From assembly GCF_010500925.1 (NCBI RefSeq), contig NZ_QVMG01000004.1, forward strand, positions 62,001 through 126,000: a DNA stretch of 64,000 bases, written 5' to 3'. Shown piece by piece: positions 7,348 through 15,704 of this stretch. The translations under genes were made by a program, and so were the position numbers. The DNA comes from Parabacteroides sp. 52. Lineage in GTDB: Bacteria > Bacteroidota > Bacteroidia > Bacteroidales > Tannerellaceae. Within the stretch, counting starts at the first letter, position 1. Each line of letters opens with the position of its first letter. The notes under the pieces are model-generated. The model searched no databases. It was not told the origin of the DNA and saw nothing but the letters and a program-made list of their open reading frames with translations.

Positions 7348-8418
7348 ATGGTGGTGGACGAAAGATACATGAAGCGTTGCCTCGAATTGGCCGGTAGAGC
7401 CGCCGGATATACCAGTCCCAATCCGCTGGTAGGGGCGGTGATTGTGCATAACGGAAAGATTATTGGAGAAGGGTTTCACCGAAAAGCCGGCGAAGCCCAT
7501 GCGGAGGTGAATGCCATCGCGTCGGTAGTACGGGAAGAACTGCTTCGGGAGTCTACCTTGTACGTGAATCTGGAGCCCTGTTCTCATTACGGGAAAACCC
7601 CTCCTTGTGCGGAACTGATTATCGATAAACGAATTCCCCGGGTAGTAGTAGGTTGTCTTGATCCTTTCCCGGAAGTCTCCGGAAGGGGCGTGCGCCGGTT
7701 GCAGCAGGCAGGCGTGAAGGTGGTTACCGGTGTTATGCGGGAAGAAGCGCATGCGTTGAATAAAGTATTTATGACTTTCAATGAGCAAAAGCGTCCGTAT
7801 ATTTATCTGAAATGGGCACAGAGTATGGATGGGTATATGGATCGGGTACGGACGGATGCAACGGTTCCACCGGTGACTTTTTCTTCTCCCGAGACGCGGC
7901 GGAAGGTGCATAAACTCCGGTCGGAGGTGGCGGCTATTCTGGTAGGCACCCAAACTGCTCTGTTGGATAATCCGTCTTTGTCTGTGCGCCATTGGCGTGG
8001 AAACAATCCGGTGCGTGTGGTATTGGACCGTTATCTGCGTATACCCTCCCATTATCATTTGTTGGATGGACGTGCCCCGACGATTGTTTTTACGGCAAGG
8101 GAAAGACAGAATCAGCCTAACCTGGAATATATCGTATGGGATGATGCGCAGCCGGTATTGCCTCAGGTATTGCAGGCGTTGTCTTGCCGCAAATTGGATT
8201 CTTTATTGGTGGAAGGAGGAGCCTTTTTGTTGCAAAGCTTTTTACAGGAGGGCTTATGGGATGAGGCACGTGTGGAAACAGCCCCTTGTCTTTTAGGAGA
8301 AGGAGTGAAGGCTCCTGTTATTCCTTCGATTGCAGTGCAGACCGTTGCCCGTACCTCTGTGGGAAGCTCCTCAAAGGAATATCTTATAGATACTTTTTAC
8401 AAAAAAAATCTTCAATGA
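7348..8418 (+). CDS. ribD: Bifunctional riboflavin deaminase/reductase
   Basis: Carries out the deamination and side-chain reduction steps of riboflavin synthesis. The N-terminal deaminase domain shows the zinc site His51-Ala-Glu53 (GEAHAEVNAI) and PC..GKTPPC (Cys78, Cys87). The C-terminal reductase domain begins near YLKWAQSMDG and ends with LLVEGGAFLLQSFL. The 356-residue length is normal. It is divergent from prmC with only 69 bases between the starts; other rib genes are not nearby. After its stop comes the first 22-bp palindrome array. Confidence 0.95.
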   Translation: MVVDERYMKRCLELAGRAAGYTSPNPLVGAVIVHNGKIIGEGFHRKAGEAHAEVNAIASVVREELLRESTLYVNLEPCSHYGKTPPCAELIIDKRIPRVVVGCLDPFPEVSGRGVRRLQQAGVKVVTGVMREEAHALNKVFMTFNEQKRPYIYLKWAQSMDGYMDRVRTDATVPPVTFSSPETRRKVHKLRSEVAAILVGTQTALLDNPSLSVRHWRGNNPVRVVLDRYLRIPSHYHLLDGRAPTIVFTARERQNQPNLEYIVWDDAQPVLPQVLQALSCRKLDSLLVEGGAFLLQSFLQEGLWDEARVETAPCLLGEGVKAPVIPSIAVQTVARTSVGSSSKEYLIDTFYKKNLQ

Positions 8419-8467
8419 CCTCCCCTGTATAGGTGTTGGAAGGGGTGCATTGTCAACTGTTAATTTT

Positions 8468-8533
8468 ATTGCCGATGCGCATCGGCAATATTGCTCATGC
8501 GCATCGACAATATTGCTGATGGGCTTCGGCAAT
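8468..8533. repeat. Array A: three tandem 22-bp palindromes
   Basis: Three directly abutting 22-bp units at 8468-8489, 8490-8511 and 8512-8533. Unit 1 is a perfect palindrome with half-site ATTGCCGATGC. Units 2 and 3 start ATTGCTCATGC and ATTGCTGATGG and end CGACAAT and CGGCAAT. The same 22-bp period and half-site recur at 21648-21735 and 56141-56228. Confidence 0.95.
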
Positions 8534-8705
8534 ACTAACGATAGCTATCAACACTAGAATAACCCCCCTTTTTTTCATAAAGCATCAAACCCGCTGCCGC
8601 TTTTCTCCGGAATCCGGGAGGGTAAAATATGTTATTTATCTATGTTATTGAAACTAAAATATTATAAATATTCCTCTCTATGAGGTATAAAGCAAAAAAT
8701 GTTTC

Positions 8706-8713
8706 TACTTTTG
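8706..8713 (+). promoter_or_regulatory. Candidate -7 element for the DUF6242 gene
   Basis: TACTTTTG, 23-32 bases before the two possible start codons. It matches TAnnTTTG, but no TTG is visible at the -33 distance. Confidence 0.55.
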
Positions 8714-8735
8714 TGCTTTTATATGCAATAAACTT

Positions 8736-10127
8736 ATGTTTTTGATGAGAAATAAAATAGTACTGTTACTTACAGGGTGTTTGATGTGGTTGATGTCTTC
8801 TTGTTTGGGAGGAAGCGAAGAGAACAGTGATTATGAGATTCCCAAAAACTGTCAGATAATTTCATTCAAATTAGAGAATGATTCAATCCTGGGATTGGGC
8901 AGTACGCGATTTACGATCGATCAGTTACACGGACGTATTTTTAATATGGATTCGTTGGCCTATGGCACAGCAATGGAAAAAGCCATTTGTTCGGTGGAAT
9001 ATATGGATAACACCTATGGGGTTGCCTATGTGCAGGTGGTTCAGACTGCTGTCGGAGATACAATCGACTGGAATGCCTCTGATTCGCTTGACTTTTCCCA
9101 GCCGGTAGAGTTTATTGTAGGTGCCTATGATGGGGTAACGACGAAGAAATACAAGGCGCAAGTAAATGTACATCAATTGGTTCCCGATTCCATGGATTGG
9201 GGGTTGTATACGGATCGCCTGACGGAAGAAGCAATCCGGGAGCAGAAGGTGATACAACATACTTATGCGGGCGCAGCCTGTTATTTTATGTATACGCAAC
9301 CTGCCGGAGCAAATTCTCCTTACCGTTTATATTATACTGTTGTCACAGACATGAAGAACTGGACAGCATTGTCCCTCGAAGGTTTGCCTGCGGGGAAAGC
9401 CCTTTTGTCGCAGTTGACAGCTTATGAAGGTACGTTCTATTTGCCGTCGACAGACGGTGTACTCTATCAATCGGTAGATGGGCAGGTGTGGACCGTGACA
9501 GAGAAGACTCCGGTCGTGCAGTCTTTGTTGGGTTATGTGAAAACAGGGGGAGACAGACAACCTTCTGTCTTAGCTGCCATCGTAAAAGAAGGGGATGCCC
9601 TTTCTTTTGCCGCTATGGATAAAGAAGGCATATGGACCATCGGTGAGGCTGTTCCCGAAGATTTCCCTGTTACCGGCTTTGGACAGTTGAATTATACATC
9701 CATGTATTATGAATACCTGATGGTTGTTGCCGGAAGAAGTGCCCGGAATACACTCCTGAACAATGCCTGGGGCACGATGAATGGAAAGGTTTGGGCTTTG
9801 CTGACGGATACCGATACGAATTATTTTGGTGAAAGAGAAGGCGTTATGTTGACGGCTTATGATGATAAGTTGTGGATGATCGGTGGGCTGGATGCGAATG
9901 GTAAAGGCTTGAAAGATATGTATGAAACGACCGATAAAGGGGTATCCTGGTCGTTGATAGATACGTTGGTTGTCTTGCCGGAAAACTATACAGGAAGAGG
10001 ATTCTCTTCGTTGCAGGTAGATACCGATCAGTTCATTTCTATTATTGGAGGCAAAACGGCTTCCGGTAACAATGAACAACAAGAAATATGGCGTGGCCGG
10101 ATCAACCGGTTAGGCTTTGAGAAATAG
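8736..10127 (+). CDS. DUF6242-type lipoprotein
   Basis: A 463-residue secreted lipoprotein; the signal ends LMSSC, so lipidation is at Cys23 counting from 8736. The N-terminal 130 residues look like an Ig/cadherin-like beta domain (IISFKLENDSILGLGSTRFTID). The remainder is made of repeated beta motifs with Trp and Gly (VDGQVWTV, DKGVSWSL, KLWMIGGLD), as in Kelch or sialidase-type propellers. I recognise it as the Bacteroidales DUF6242 family, function unknown. The start may be ATG 8736 or, more typical for a signal peptide, ATG 8745 (MRNKIVLLL). It is followed by the DUF6089 gene and envelope genes, which hints at a surface role. Confidence 0.75.
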   Translation: MFLMRNKIVLLLTGCLMWLMSSCLGGSEENSDYEIPKNCQIISFKLENDSILGLGSTRFTIDQLHGRIFNMDSLAYGTAMEKAICSVEYMDNTYGVAYVQVVQTAVGDTIDWNASDSLDFSQPVEFIVGAYDGVTTKKYKAQVNVHQLVPDSMDWGLYTDRLTEEAIREQKVIQHTYAGAACYFMYTQPAGANSPYRLYYTVVTDMKNWTALSLEGLPAGKALLSQLTAYEGTFYLPSTDGVLYQSVDGQVWTVTEKTPVVQSLLGYVKTGGDRQPSVLAAIVKEGDALSFAAMDKEGIWTIGEAVPEDFPVTGFGQLNYTSMYYEYLMVVAGRSARNTLLNNAWGTMNGKVWALLTDTDTNYFGEREGVMLTAYDDKLWMIGGLDANGKGLKDMYETTDKGVSWSLIDTLVVLPENYTGRGFSSLQVDTDQFISIIGGKTASGNNEQQEIWRGRINRLGFEK

Positions 10128-10202
10128 GAAAGTTCGTGTGTGGCATATAATTTTATGAGGCTTTTGACGTTAAAAAGAGATGTAGTATATAAGAAAAAGC
10201 AT

Positions 10203-10907
10203 ATGACTTCAACTTTTTTTCAACGGGTACTCATTGTTATTTTGTTACTGGGAACATATCCGGTGCTTCAGGCACAGGAATATAGATATGAGATAGGCGG
10301 CATGGCTGGCGGAAGCATGTATATGGGAGATGCCAATAAGAATGCCTTTGTGAAGGGATTGAACCCGGCCCTGGCGGCAGTGTTTCGTTACAATGTCAAT
10401 TTCAGATGGGCGTTGAAAGCCGATCTGATGTGGGCACGCGTATCGGGAAGTACGGCGGGGTTGGATAATGTTTTTCCTCAGAATGCACAAGTTTCGTTTG
10501 ACCGGAACCTGATGGAGCTAGGAGGACAGGCGGAATTTAATTTTTTCCCTTATAGCGATAAATATGCCTACCTGAATGCGAAGCCTATTACTCCCTATTT
10601 CCTGATAGGAATAGGGGCCACTGTTGCACCGGGAGGGAATCAGACTTTTTTCAGTCTGCATATACCCTTGGGAGTAGGCGTGAAATATAAAGTAAAAAAC
10701 AGGATTAACCTGGGATGCGAGTTTGCCTTTCGAAAGCTGTTTGGTGATAGCCTGGAAGGGAATGATGCTCTGGATAATCCTTATGAGATAAGCAGTAGTA
10801 TGCTGAAAAATAAAGACTGGTATTCTTGTTTGATGTTTTCTGTTACCTGGGATTTCGGACCCTGTGTGCGCCCTTGTAACAACAAAGACAATATTATCAG
10901 TTATTGA
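10203..10907 (+). CDS. DUF6089-type outer-membrane beta-barrel protein
   Basis: An approximately 234-residue protein with a signal peptide (ending VLQAQ) and amphipathic beta strands ending in SVTWDFGP, as in small eight-stranded barrels. The N-terminal [15 protein letters not shown] and central PYFLIGIGA segments are the hallmarks of the Bacteroidetes DUF6089/PorT-like group. The frame is open from 10140, but ATG 10203 ([10 protein letters not shown]) starts the signal peptide. It lies directly before uppS and bamA, the same order seen in many Bacteroidales, so a part in envelope assembly is plausible but unproven. Confidence 0.75.
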   Translation: MTSTFFQRVLIVILLLGTYPVLQAQEYRYEIGGMAGGSMYMGDANKNAFVKGLNPALAAVFRYNVNFRWALKADLMWARVSGSTAGLDNVFPQNAQVSFDRNLMELGGQAEFNFFPYSDKYAYLNAKPITPYFLIGIGATVAPGGNQTFFSLHIPLGVGVKYKVKNRINLGCEFAFRKLFGDSLEGNDALDNPYEISSSMLKNKDWYSCLMFSVTWDFGPCVRPCNNKDNIISY

Positions 10908-10921
10908 GAAAGAAAAAAAGA

Positions 10922-11671
10922 ATGTCGCTGATAGCAGAAATAGATAAAAGCCGCTTGCCACAACATGTGGCTATCATCATGGATGGAAACGGACGCTGGG
11001 CGAAGGCTCAGGGAAAGGATCGTAGCTTTGGACATCAGGAAGGGGTCGTTTCTGTACGCAAAGTGTTGGAGGCAGCGACAGCTGTTGGTTTACGCTATTT
11101 GACTGTTTATACATTCTCTACTGAAAACTGGAACAGGCCGGAAGAAGAGGTACAGGCATTGATGGGGCTGTTGGTCTCGGCCATAGAAAAAGAAACGCCG
11201 GATCTGATGGCTAATAATATTCGCCTGAAAGCCATTGGCGATCTTTCGCGTTTGCCGGATGCTGTGCGTGCCACCCTGATGAACTGCATAGAGAAAACGG
11301 CTTCCAATACAGGAACAACCCTGGTGCTTGCCTTGAGTTATTCTTCCCGTTGGGAAATAACGCAAGCAACCCGGCAATTAGCCCAAGAGGTGTCTGCCGG
11401 TATCTATGCCCCGGAAGAGATTACCGAATCGATGTTGTCCGCGAAATTGACTACCCAGGGCATACCCGATCCGGATCTGTTGATCCGTACGGGAGGAGAA
11501 AAACGCATCAGTAATTTCCTTTTATGGCAATTATCTTATGCCGAATTGTATTTTACAGATATATATTGGCCCGATTTCAGAGAAGAAGAGTTGTATGGAG
11601 CTATCTTCTATTACCAACAGCGGGAACGACGCTTTGGTAAAACAAGTGAGCAATTAAACTATAAACAATAG
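10922..11671 (+). CDS. uppS: Isoprenyl transferase (undecaprenyl diphosphate synthase)
   Basis: A cis-prenyltransferase that makes the C55 lipid carrier for peptidoglycan and surface glycans. It has the conserved [17 protein letters not shown] (catalytic Asp), the FSTENWNRP motif, and [20 protein letters not shown] with the ELYF region. The frame reaches back to a TTG at 10904, overlapping the upstream gene, but ATG 10922 (MSLIAEIDK) with AGAAAGAAAAAAAG before it is the better start. bamA begins 7 bases after its stop, so the two are co-transcribed. Confidence 0.95.
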   Translation: MSLIAEIDKSRLPQHVAIIMDGNGRWAKAQGKDRSFGHQEGVVSVRKVLEAATAVGLRYLTVYTFSTENWNRPEEEVQALMGLLVSAIEKETPDLMANNIRLKAIGDLSRLPDAVRATLMNCIEKTASNTGTTLVLALSYSSRWEITQATRQLAQEVSAGIYAPEEITESMLSAKLTTQGIPDPDLLIRTGGEKRISNFLLWQLSYAELYFTDIYWPDFREEELYGAIFYYQQRERRFGKTSEQLNYKQ

Positions 11672-11678
11672 TTGTTAT

Positions 11679-14372
11679 ATGTACAAAAGAGTAGTGCTGT
11701 TATGGATTTTGGTAGGTTTGGCTGTGGGTGCATTTGCACAAGAGACAGACTCTACCCAGGTTGAAGTTGAGACACCGGCAGAGTTGCCTGTCATTTCGTA
11801 TTCCTCCTCCCCCAAGAAATATAAAATTGCGGATATAAAGGTAAGTGGAATATCGAATTACGAAGATTATTTGTTGATCGGATTTTCAGGTTTATCCGTA
11901 GGAGATGAAGTGACCATACCCGGAGAGAATATAACGACTGCCGTTAAGAATTTCTGGAAACATGGTCTTTTTTCGGATGTGAAAATTCTGGCAACCAAGA
12001 TAGAGGATGGCCAGATTTGGTTGGAATTCCGGTTGAAACAAAGGCCCCGTATATCTCAGGTGCATTACCACGGTATAAAAAAGGGAGAGCGGGAAGACCT
12101 GGAAGGTAAACTGAGACTGAAAAAAGGATTCCAGGTGACTCCGAATACCGCCGACCGGGCAAAGATTGTTATCCAACGCTTTTTCGATGCCAAAGGATTT
12201 AAGAATGTAGATGTCAATATCTCTCAAAAAGATGACCTGGCCAACGAAGGGGAGGTGATTCTGGATATTTACATTGATAAAAATGAAAAGACGAAAATTC
12301 ACCGCATTTATTTCAACGGTAATGAAGCACTGACCACACGTGAGCTGAAGAAGGCCATGAAGAAAACGAATGAAAAGTTTAGCTTCAAAAATGACTTTAA
12401 GAGCAGCGTGCTTGAAATGTTCAGTACAAAGAAATTTACTACGGAAGAGTATGAGAACGATAAGGCGAATATCATCAATAAATACAATGAGAAAGGTTAT
12501 CGGGATGCTGTCTTATTGGAAGACAGTGTGGCGAACTTCAACGAAAAGACAGTTGATATCTACCTGAAACTGGAAGAAGGACAGCAATATTTCCTGAAAG
12601 ATGTTCGTTTTGTAGGGAATACACAATATTCAACCGAGCAGCTGGAGTATTTGTTATCGATGAAATCGGGTGAGGTCTATAATCAAACCAAACTAACCGA
12701 GAGATTGACTACCGATGACGATGCCGTATCCAACCTGTATTTTAATAACGGTTACCTCTTCTTTAATGCGGACCCGGTAGAAATAGAAGTCGACAATGAC
12801 TCTATCTCGTTGGAGATACGTATCCAGGAAGGACCGCAGGCAACAATCAACCGCGTCATCATCAATGGGAACGACCGTTTGTACGAAGATGTGGTGCGTC
12901 GTGAATTGCGTACGAAACCCGGGATGTTGTTTAGCCGCGAAGACCTGATTCGTTCGGTACGTGAACTGGCACAAATGGGCCATTTTGACCCGGAAAATAT
13001 GAATCCGGTGCCTCTGCCCGATCCGGAAAATGGAACGGTGGATATCGAATACAACCTGGTGTCTAAAGCCAATGACCAGGTAGAACTTTCTGCTGGTTGG
13101 GGACAGACAGGGGTGATTGGTAAAGTGAGTTTGAAGTTTACCAACTTCTCTATGAAAAATTTCCTCAATCCCAAGAGCTATAAAGGGCTTATCCCGCAGG
13201 GAGAAGGACAGACATTGACCTTAAGCGGACAGACCAACGGACGCTATTATCAGGCATATAGTATTTCATTCATGGATCCCTGGTTTGGCGGCAAACGCCC
13301 GAATACACTTTCTGTGAGTGCGTATTTCTCTAAACAAACCGATATCAGTAGCAATTACCTGAGCAATTCAAGCTATTACGATCCTTACAGCTATTACGGC
13401 AGTGGATATGGTTATGGCGGATATGGAGGTTATGGTTATAACGGTTATGGATATGGAAACTATCAGAATAACTATGAGTTGGCTTACAACCCGGATAAAT
13501 ACATCACCATGTTTGGGGTGGCTGCCGGTTATGGAAAACGCTTGAGCTGGCCGGATGACTACTTCCAGTTCATGGCCACTTTCAATTATCAGATGTATAC
13601 GATGAAAGACTGGGATTACTTCCTGGTGAACAACGGTACCTGTCATAACTTTAACCTGGAATTGTTGTTGCAACGTAACTCAATCGATAACCCGTTGTAT
13701 ACCCGTCGGGGTTCTCAGTTCTCCCTTTCTGTGAGCGCTACTCCTCCTTATTCTTTGTTCGATGGCAAAGATTATAATGCGATGAGCGACCAGGATCCGG
13801 AAAAATTCAAGTTTATAGAATATCATAAATGGAAATTTAAAGCCAAGATATTCTCTCCGTTGGCTCCTTTATCGGTCAAACGGACCCCTGTCCTGATGAC
13901 ACGTGTGGAATATGGTATATTGGGTTCTTACAGTGACGGTAAACGCTCTCCGTTTGAAACATTCTATATGGGGGGAGATGGTATGAGTGGTTATTCCAGT
14001 ACGTACGCAACGGAAACAGTCGGTTTGCGTGGGTATGAGAATGGTAGTATTGCCGGTAACGGTGGATACAGTTCGTATGGATATGCTTATTCCCGTTTGA
14101 GTATGGAGCTGCGGTATCCGTTCTTGTTGGAGGCTACCTCTACGATCTATGGCTTGGCCTTTATCGAGGCTGGTAATGCCTGGAGATCGCTGAGTGAGTT
14201 TAATCCGTTCCAGTTGAAACGCTCTGCAGGTGTCGGTGTGCGTATCTTCCTGCCGATGATCGGATTGATGGGTATTGACTGGGCGTATGGCTTTGATCAG
14301 GCTAATTATTCCAACAGTACCTCCAAACGCAATGGAGGAGAATTCCATTTTATTATAGGTCAGGAATTTTAA
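11679..14372 (+). CDS. bamA: Outer membrane protein assembly factor BamA
   Basis: The central Omp85 protein that folds beta barrels into the outer membrane. It has 897 residues: signal peptide ending AFAQ, about five POTRA domains from residue 45 to 440 (repeated IDIYIDKNEKTKI, YLKLEEGQQYFLKDV and IRIQEGPQATINRV types), and a C-terminal barrel ending FHFIIGQEF with the terminal aromatic. The barrel contains VRGYE-type sequence (VGLRGYENGSIAG), the lid-lock motif. A Gly/Tyr-rich insert lies at about residues 565-600. It is longer than the Escherichia coli protein (about 810). It follows uppS directly, and two Skp-like chaperone genes follow it. Confidence 0.95.
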   Translation: MYKRVVLLWILVGLAVGAFAQETDSTQVEVETPAELPVISYSSSPKKYKIADIKVSGISNYEDYLLIGFSGLSVGDEVTIPGENITTAVKNFWKHGLFSDVKILATKIEDGQIWLEFRLKQRPRISQVHYHGIKKGEREDLEGKLRLKKGFQVTPNTADRAKIVIQRFFDAKGFKNVDVNISQKDDLANEGEVILDIYIDKNEKTKIHRIYFNGNEALTTRELKKAMKKTNEKFSFKNDFKSSVLEMFSTKKFTTEEYENDKANIINKYNEKGYRDAVLLEDSVANFNEKTVDIYLKLEEGQQYFLKDVRFVGNTQYSTEQLEYLLSMKSGEVYNQTKLTERLTTDDDAVSNLYFNNGYLFFNADPVEIEVDNDSISLEIRIQEGPQATINRVIINGNDRLYEDVVRRELRTKPGMLFSREDLIRSVRELAQMGHFDPENMNPVPLPDPENGTVDIEYNLVSKANDQVELSAGWGQTGVIGKVSLKFTNFSMKNFLNPKSYKGLIPQGEGQTLTLSGQTNGRYYQAYSISFMDPWFGGKRPNTLSVSAYFSKQTDISSNYLSNSSYYDPYSYYGSGYGYGGYGGYGYNGYGYGNYQNNYELAYNPDKYITMFGVAAGYGKRLSWPDDYFQFMATFNYQMYTMKDWDYFLVNNGTCHNFNLELLLQRNSIDNPLYTRRGSQFSLSVSATPPYSLFDGKDYNAMSDQDPEKFKFIEYHKWKFKAKIFSPLAPLSVKRTPVLMTRVEYGILGSYSDGKRSPFETFYMGGDGMSGYSSTYATETVGLRGYENGSIAGNGGYSSYGYAYSRLSMELRYPFLLEATSTIYGLAFIEAGNAWRSLSEFNPFQLKRSAGVGVRIFLPMIGLMGIDWAYGFDQANYSNSTSKRNGGEFHFIIGQEF

Positions 14373-14403
14373 ATTAACGTTATTTAGTTTCAATAATATA
14401 AAC

Positions 14404-14450
14404 CCTCTCTTATATTTGCAGTCTATGTACCAAGAGAAGAGAGGTTTTTA
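14404..14450 (+). terminator. Terminator-like hairpin after bamA
   Basis: Stem CCTCTCTT (14404-14411) with AAGAGAGG (14437-14444), followed by TTTTTA. The loop holds the TATATTTG promoter element of the next unit, so the end of one transcript and the start of the next overlap. Confidence 0.6.
14411..14418 (+). promoter_or_regulatory. Candidate -7 element before the leader ORF and first Skp gene
   Basis: TATATTTG matches TAnnTTTG; TTTC lies 19 bases upstream (14388-14391), a near match to TTTG. It sits inside the loop of the bamA hairpin. Confidence 0.5.
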
Positions 14451-14470
14451 TTCACTAAAAAGAAGGAGAT

Positions 14471-14554
14471 ATGAAACGAGTCATTCAAACTGTTTCGCCC
14501 AAGGCGATGACATGCGTGCGAGTTTTATACGACCGAAATATTAAAAATAAATAA
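14471..14554 (+). CDS. Possible 27-residue leader peptide
   Basis: A small ORF, ATG 14471 to TAA 14552-14554, encoding MKRVIQTVSPKAMTCV followed by RVLYDRNIKNK. It is preceded by AGAAGGAGAT, a strong Shine-Dalgarno sequence that is uncommon in this phylum, and its stop lies 6 bases before the ATG of the Skp-like gene. It has no signal peptide or recognised domain. It could be a translated leader that couples or tunes expression of the chaperone gene, or it could be a chance ORF. Evidence is positional only. Confidence 0.4.
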   Translation: MKRVIQTVSPKAMTCVRVLYDRNIKNK

Positions 14555-14560
14555 TGACGT

Positions 14561-15076
14561 ATGAAAAAGATTATGGTAACATGCATGCTGCTATTGATAG
14601 CTTCAGTTGCAGTCATGGGGCAGAAGTTTGCCTTGATAGATATGGAATATATACTGAAAAATATTCCTGCGTATGAAATGACAAACGAACAACTGAGTCA
14701 GATCTCTCAAAAATGGCAGAACGAAGTGGAAGCAATCCAGCAGGAAGCCCAAAATATGTATAAGACTTATCAGAGTGATTTGGTTTTCCTTTCTGCTGAG
14801 ATGAAGACAAAACGCGAAGAAGAAATCGTGAAAAAAGAACAGGAAGCCCAGGATGTAAAACGGAAATATTTCGGTCCGGAAGGCGAACTGTATAAGAAAC
14901 GGGATAGTCTGATGAAACCGATACAGGATGAGGTCTATAATGCCGTGAAAGAGATATCGGAAGACAAAGGTTATCAGCTTGTTGTTGACAGGGCTTCGGC
15001 CATGAGTATCATTTTTGCATCGCCTAAAATAGACATCAGCAACGAAGTCTTGGTAAAATTAGGATATTCAAAATAA
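14561..15076 (+). CDS. OmpH/Skp-family periplasmic chaperone (first copy)
   Basis: A 171-residue protein with signal peptide (ending VMGQ) and the OmpH/Skp plan: a short beta start KFALIDMEYIL, then a long charged coiled-coil hairpin (about residues 45-120, rich in Glu, Lys and Gln), and a closing beta segment YQLVVDRASAM. Skp trimers hold unfolded outer-membrane proteins on their way to the Bam complex, and its place just after bamA supports this role. A second homologue follows. Confidence 0.9.
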   Translation: MKKIMVTCMLLLIASVAVMGQKFALIDMEYILKNIPAYEMTNEQLSQISQKWQNEVEAIQQEAQNMYKTYQSDLVFLSAEMKTKREEEIVKKEQEAQDVKRKYFGPEGELYKKRDSLMKPIQDEVYNAVKEISEDKGYQLVVDRASAMSIIFASPKIDISNEVLVKLGYSK

Positions 15077-15081
15077 TTGCG

Positions 15082-15089
15082 TACATTTG
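15082..15089 (+). promoter_or_regulatory. Candidate -7 element for the second Skp gene
   Basis: TACATTTG, 56 bases before the start at 15145; it matches TAnnTTTG. No good -33 TTG is seen, so the second chaperone may be transcribed both from here and by read-through. Confidence 0.4.
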
Positions 15090-15144
15090 TGCACTTTAAC
15101 AAGCTAGTTAAGTAGTATTTAATAATAAAGTAATATAAAGAAAG

Positions 15145-15642
15145 ATGAAGAAACTTATCGCACTGGCAGTAATCATGCTGCTTCCTTTGGGTGCCATCGC
15201 ACAAGAAGTTAAGATCGCATATGTAAATACACAGGAAATCATGATGGCCATGCCTGAATTGTCCGATATGGAAAAGAAATTGGCAGACCTGAATGAGTCG
15301 TATACTTCTGAGTTGAAACGTATGGAAGAAGATTATAACCGGAAGACGCAGGAATATATTGCAGCACAAGATTCATTGACTGAAAATATTAAATTGCGTA
15401 GAATGCAAGAGATTGAAGGCATGAGAGAACGTATGGAGCAAGTCTATCAGATGGGTCAACAAGAAATGTCTAAGAAACAGGAAGAGTTGTTCGCACCTAT
15501 TCAACAAAAAATGATGGATGCCATTAAGTCAGTAGGTAATGAAAAAGGATACACTTATATTTTGTATCCGGCTTCTATTCTTTATACGGGCGATGCAGCG
15601 ATTGACGCTACGCCGTTTGTGAAGACCAAATTGGGTATATAA
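15145..15642 (+). CDS. OmpH/Skp-family periplasmic chaperone (second copy)
   Basis: A 165-residue protein with signal peptide (ending AIAQ), the start VKIAYVNTQEIMMAMPE typical of Skp/OmpH, a central coiled-coil arm (about 45-115) and a closing strand YTYILYPASILYTG. It is a paralogue of the preceding gene but clearly diverged. The tandem pair after bamA suggests specialised or hetero-oligomeric chaperones for outer-membrane proteins. A terminator follows. Confidence 0.92.
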   Translation: MKKLIALAVIMLLPLGAIAQEVKIAYVNTQEIMMAMPELSDMEKKLADLNESYTSELKRMEEDYNRKTQEYIAAQDSLTENIKLRRMQEIEGMRERMEQVYQMGQQEMSKKQEELFAPIQQKMMDAIKSVGNEKGYTYILYPASILYTGDAAIDATPFVKTKLGI

Positions 15643-15664
15643 GCAGTAACTATCAGAAAATAAA

Positions 15665-15694
15665 AAAGGATGTCTTTATTCAAAGGCATCCTTT
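15665..15694 (+). terminator. Intrinsic terminator between the Skp pair and murI
   Basis: Stem AAAGGATG (15665-15672) with CATCCTTT (15687-15694). It is A-rich before and T-rich within, so it may act on either strand. It makes the upstream TTG at 15693 an unlikely murI start. Confidence 0.7.
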
Positions 15695-15704
15695 GTCATA
15701 TTAT

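Larger units (their letters stand above)
8419..8735. other. Intergenic region between ribD and the DUF6242 gene
   Basis: A 317-base gap between two plus-strand genes. It holds the three-unit palindromic array at 8468-8533, a run of C followed by T at about 8564-8577, a short CTCCGGA/TCCGGGAG dyad near 8605-8621, and a -7 element TACTTTTG at 8706-8713. I see no open reading frame or RNA gene in it. Confidence 0.7.

Noticed and set aside
7339-8058. Minus-strand ORF (239 codons) opposite ribD
   Set aside because: It covers the conserved deaminase motifs of ribD in antisense and lacks any recognised family; the prmC promoter also lies at its end.
8468-8533. CRISPR array
   Set aside because: The repeats abut with no unique spacers, each unit is itself palindromic, and no cas genes are present. 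The same holds for the arrays at 21648 and 56141.
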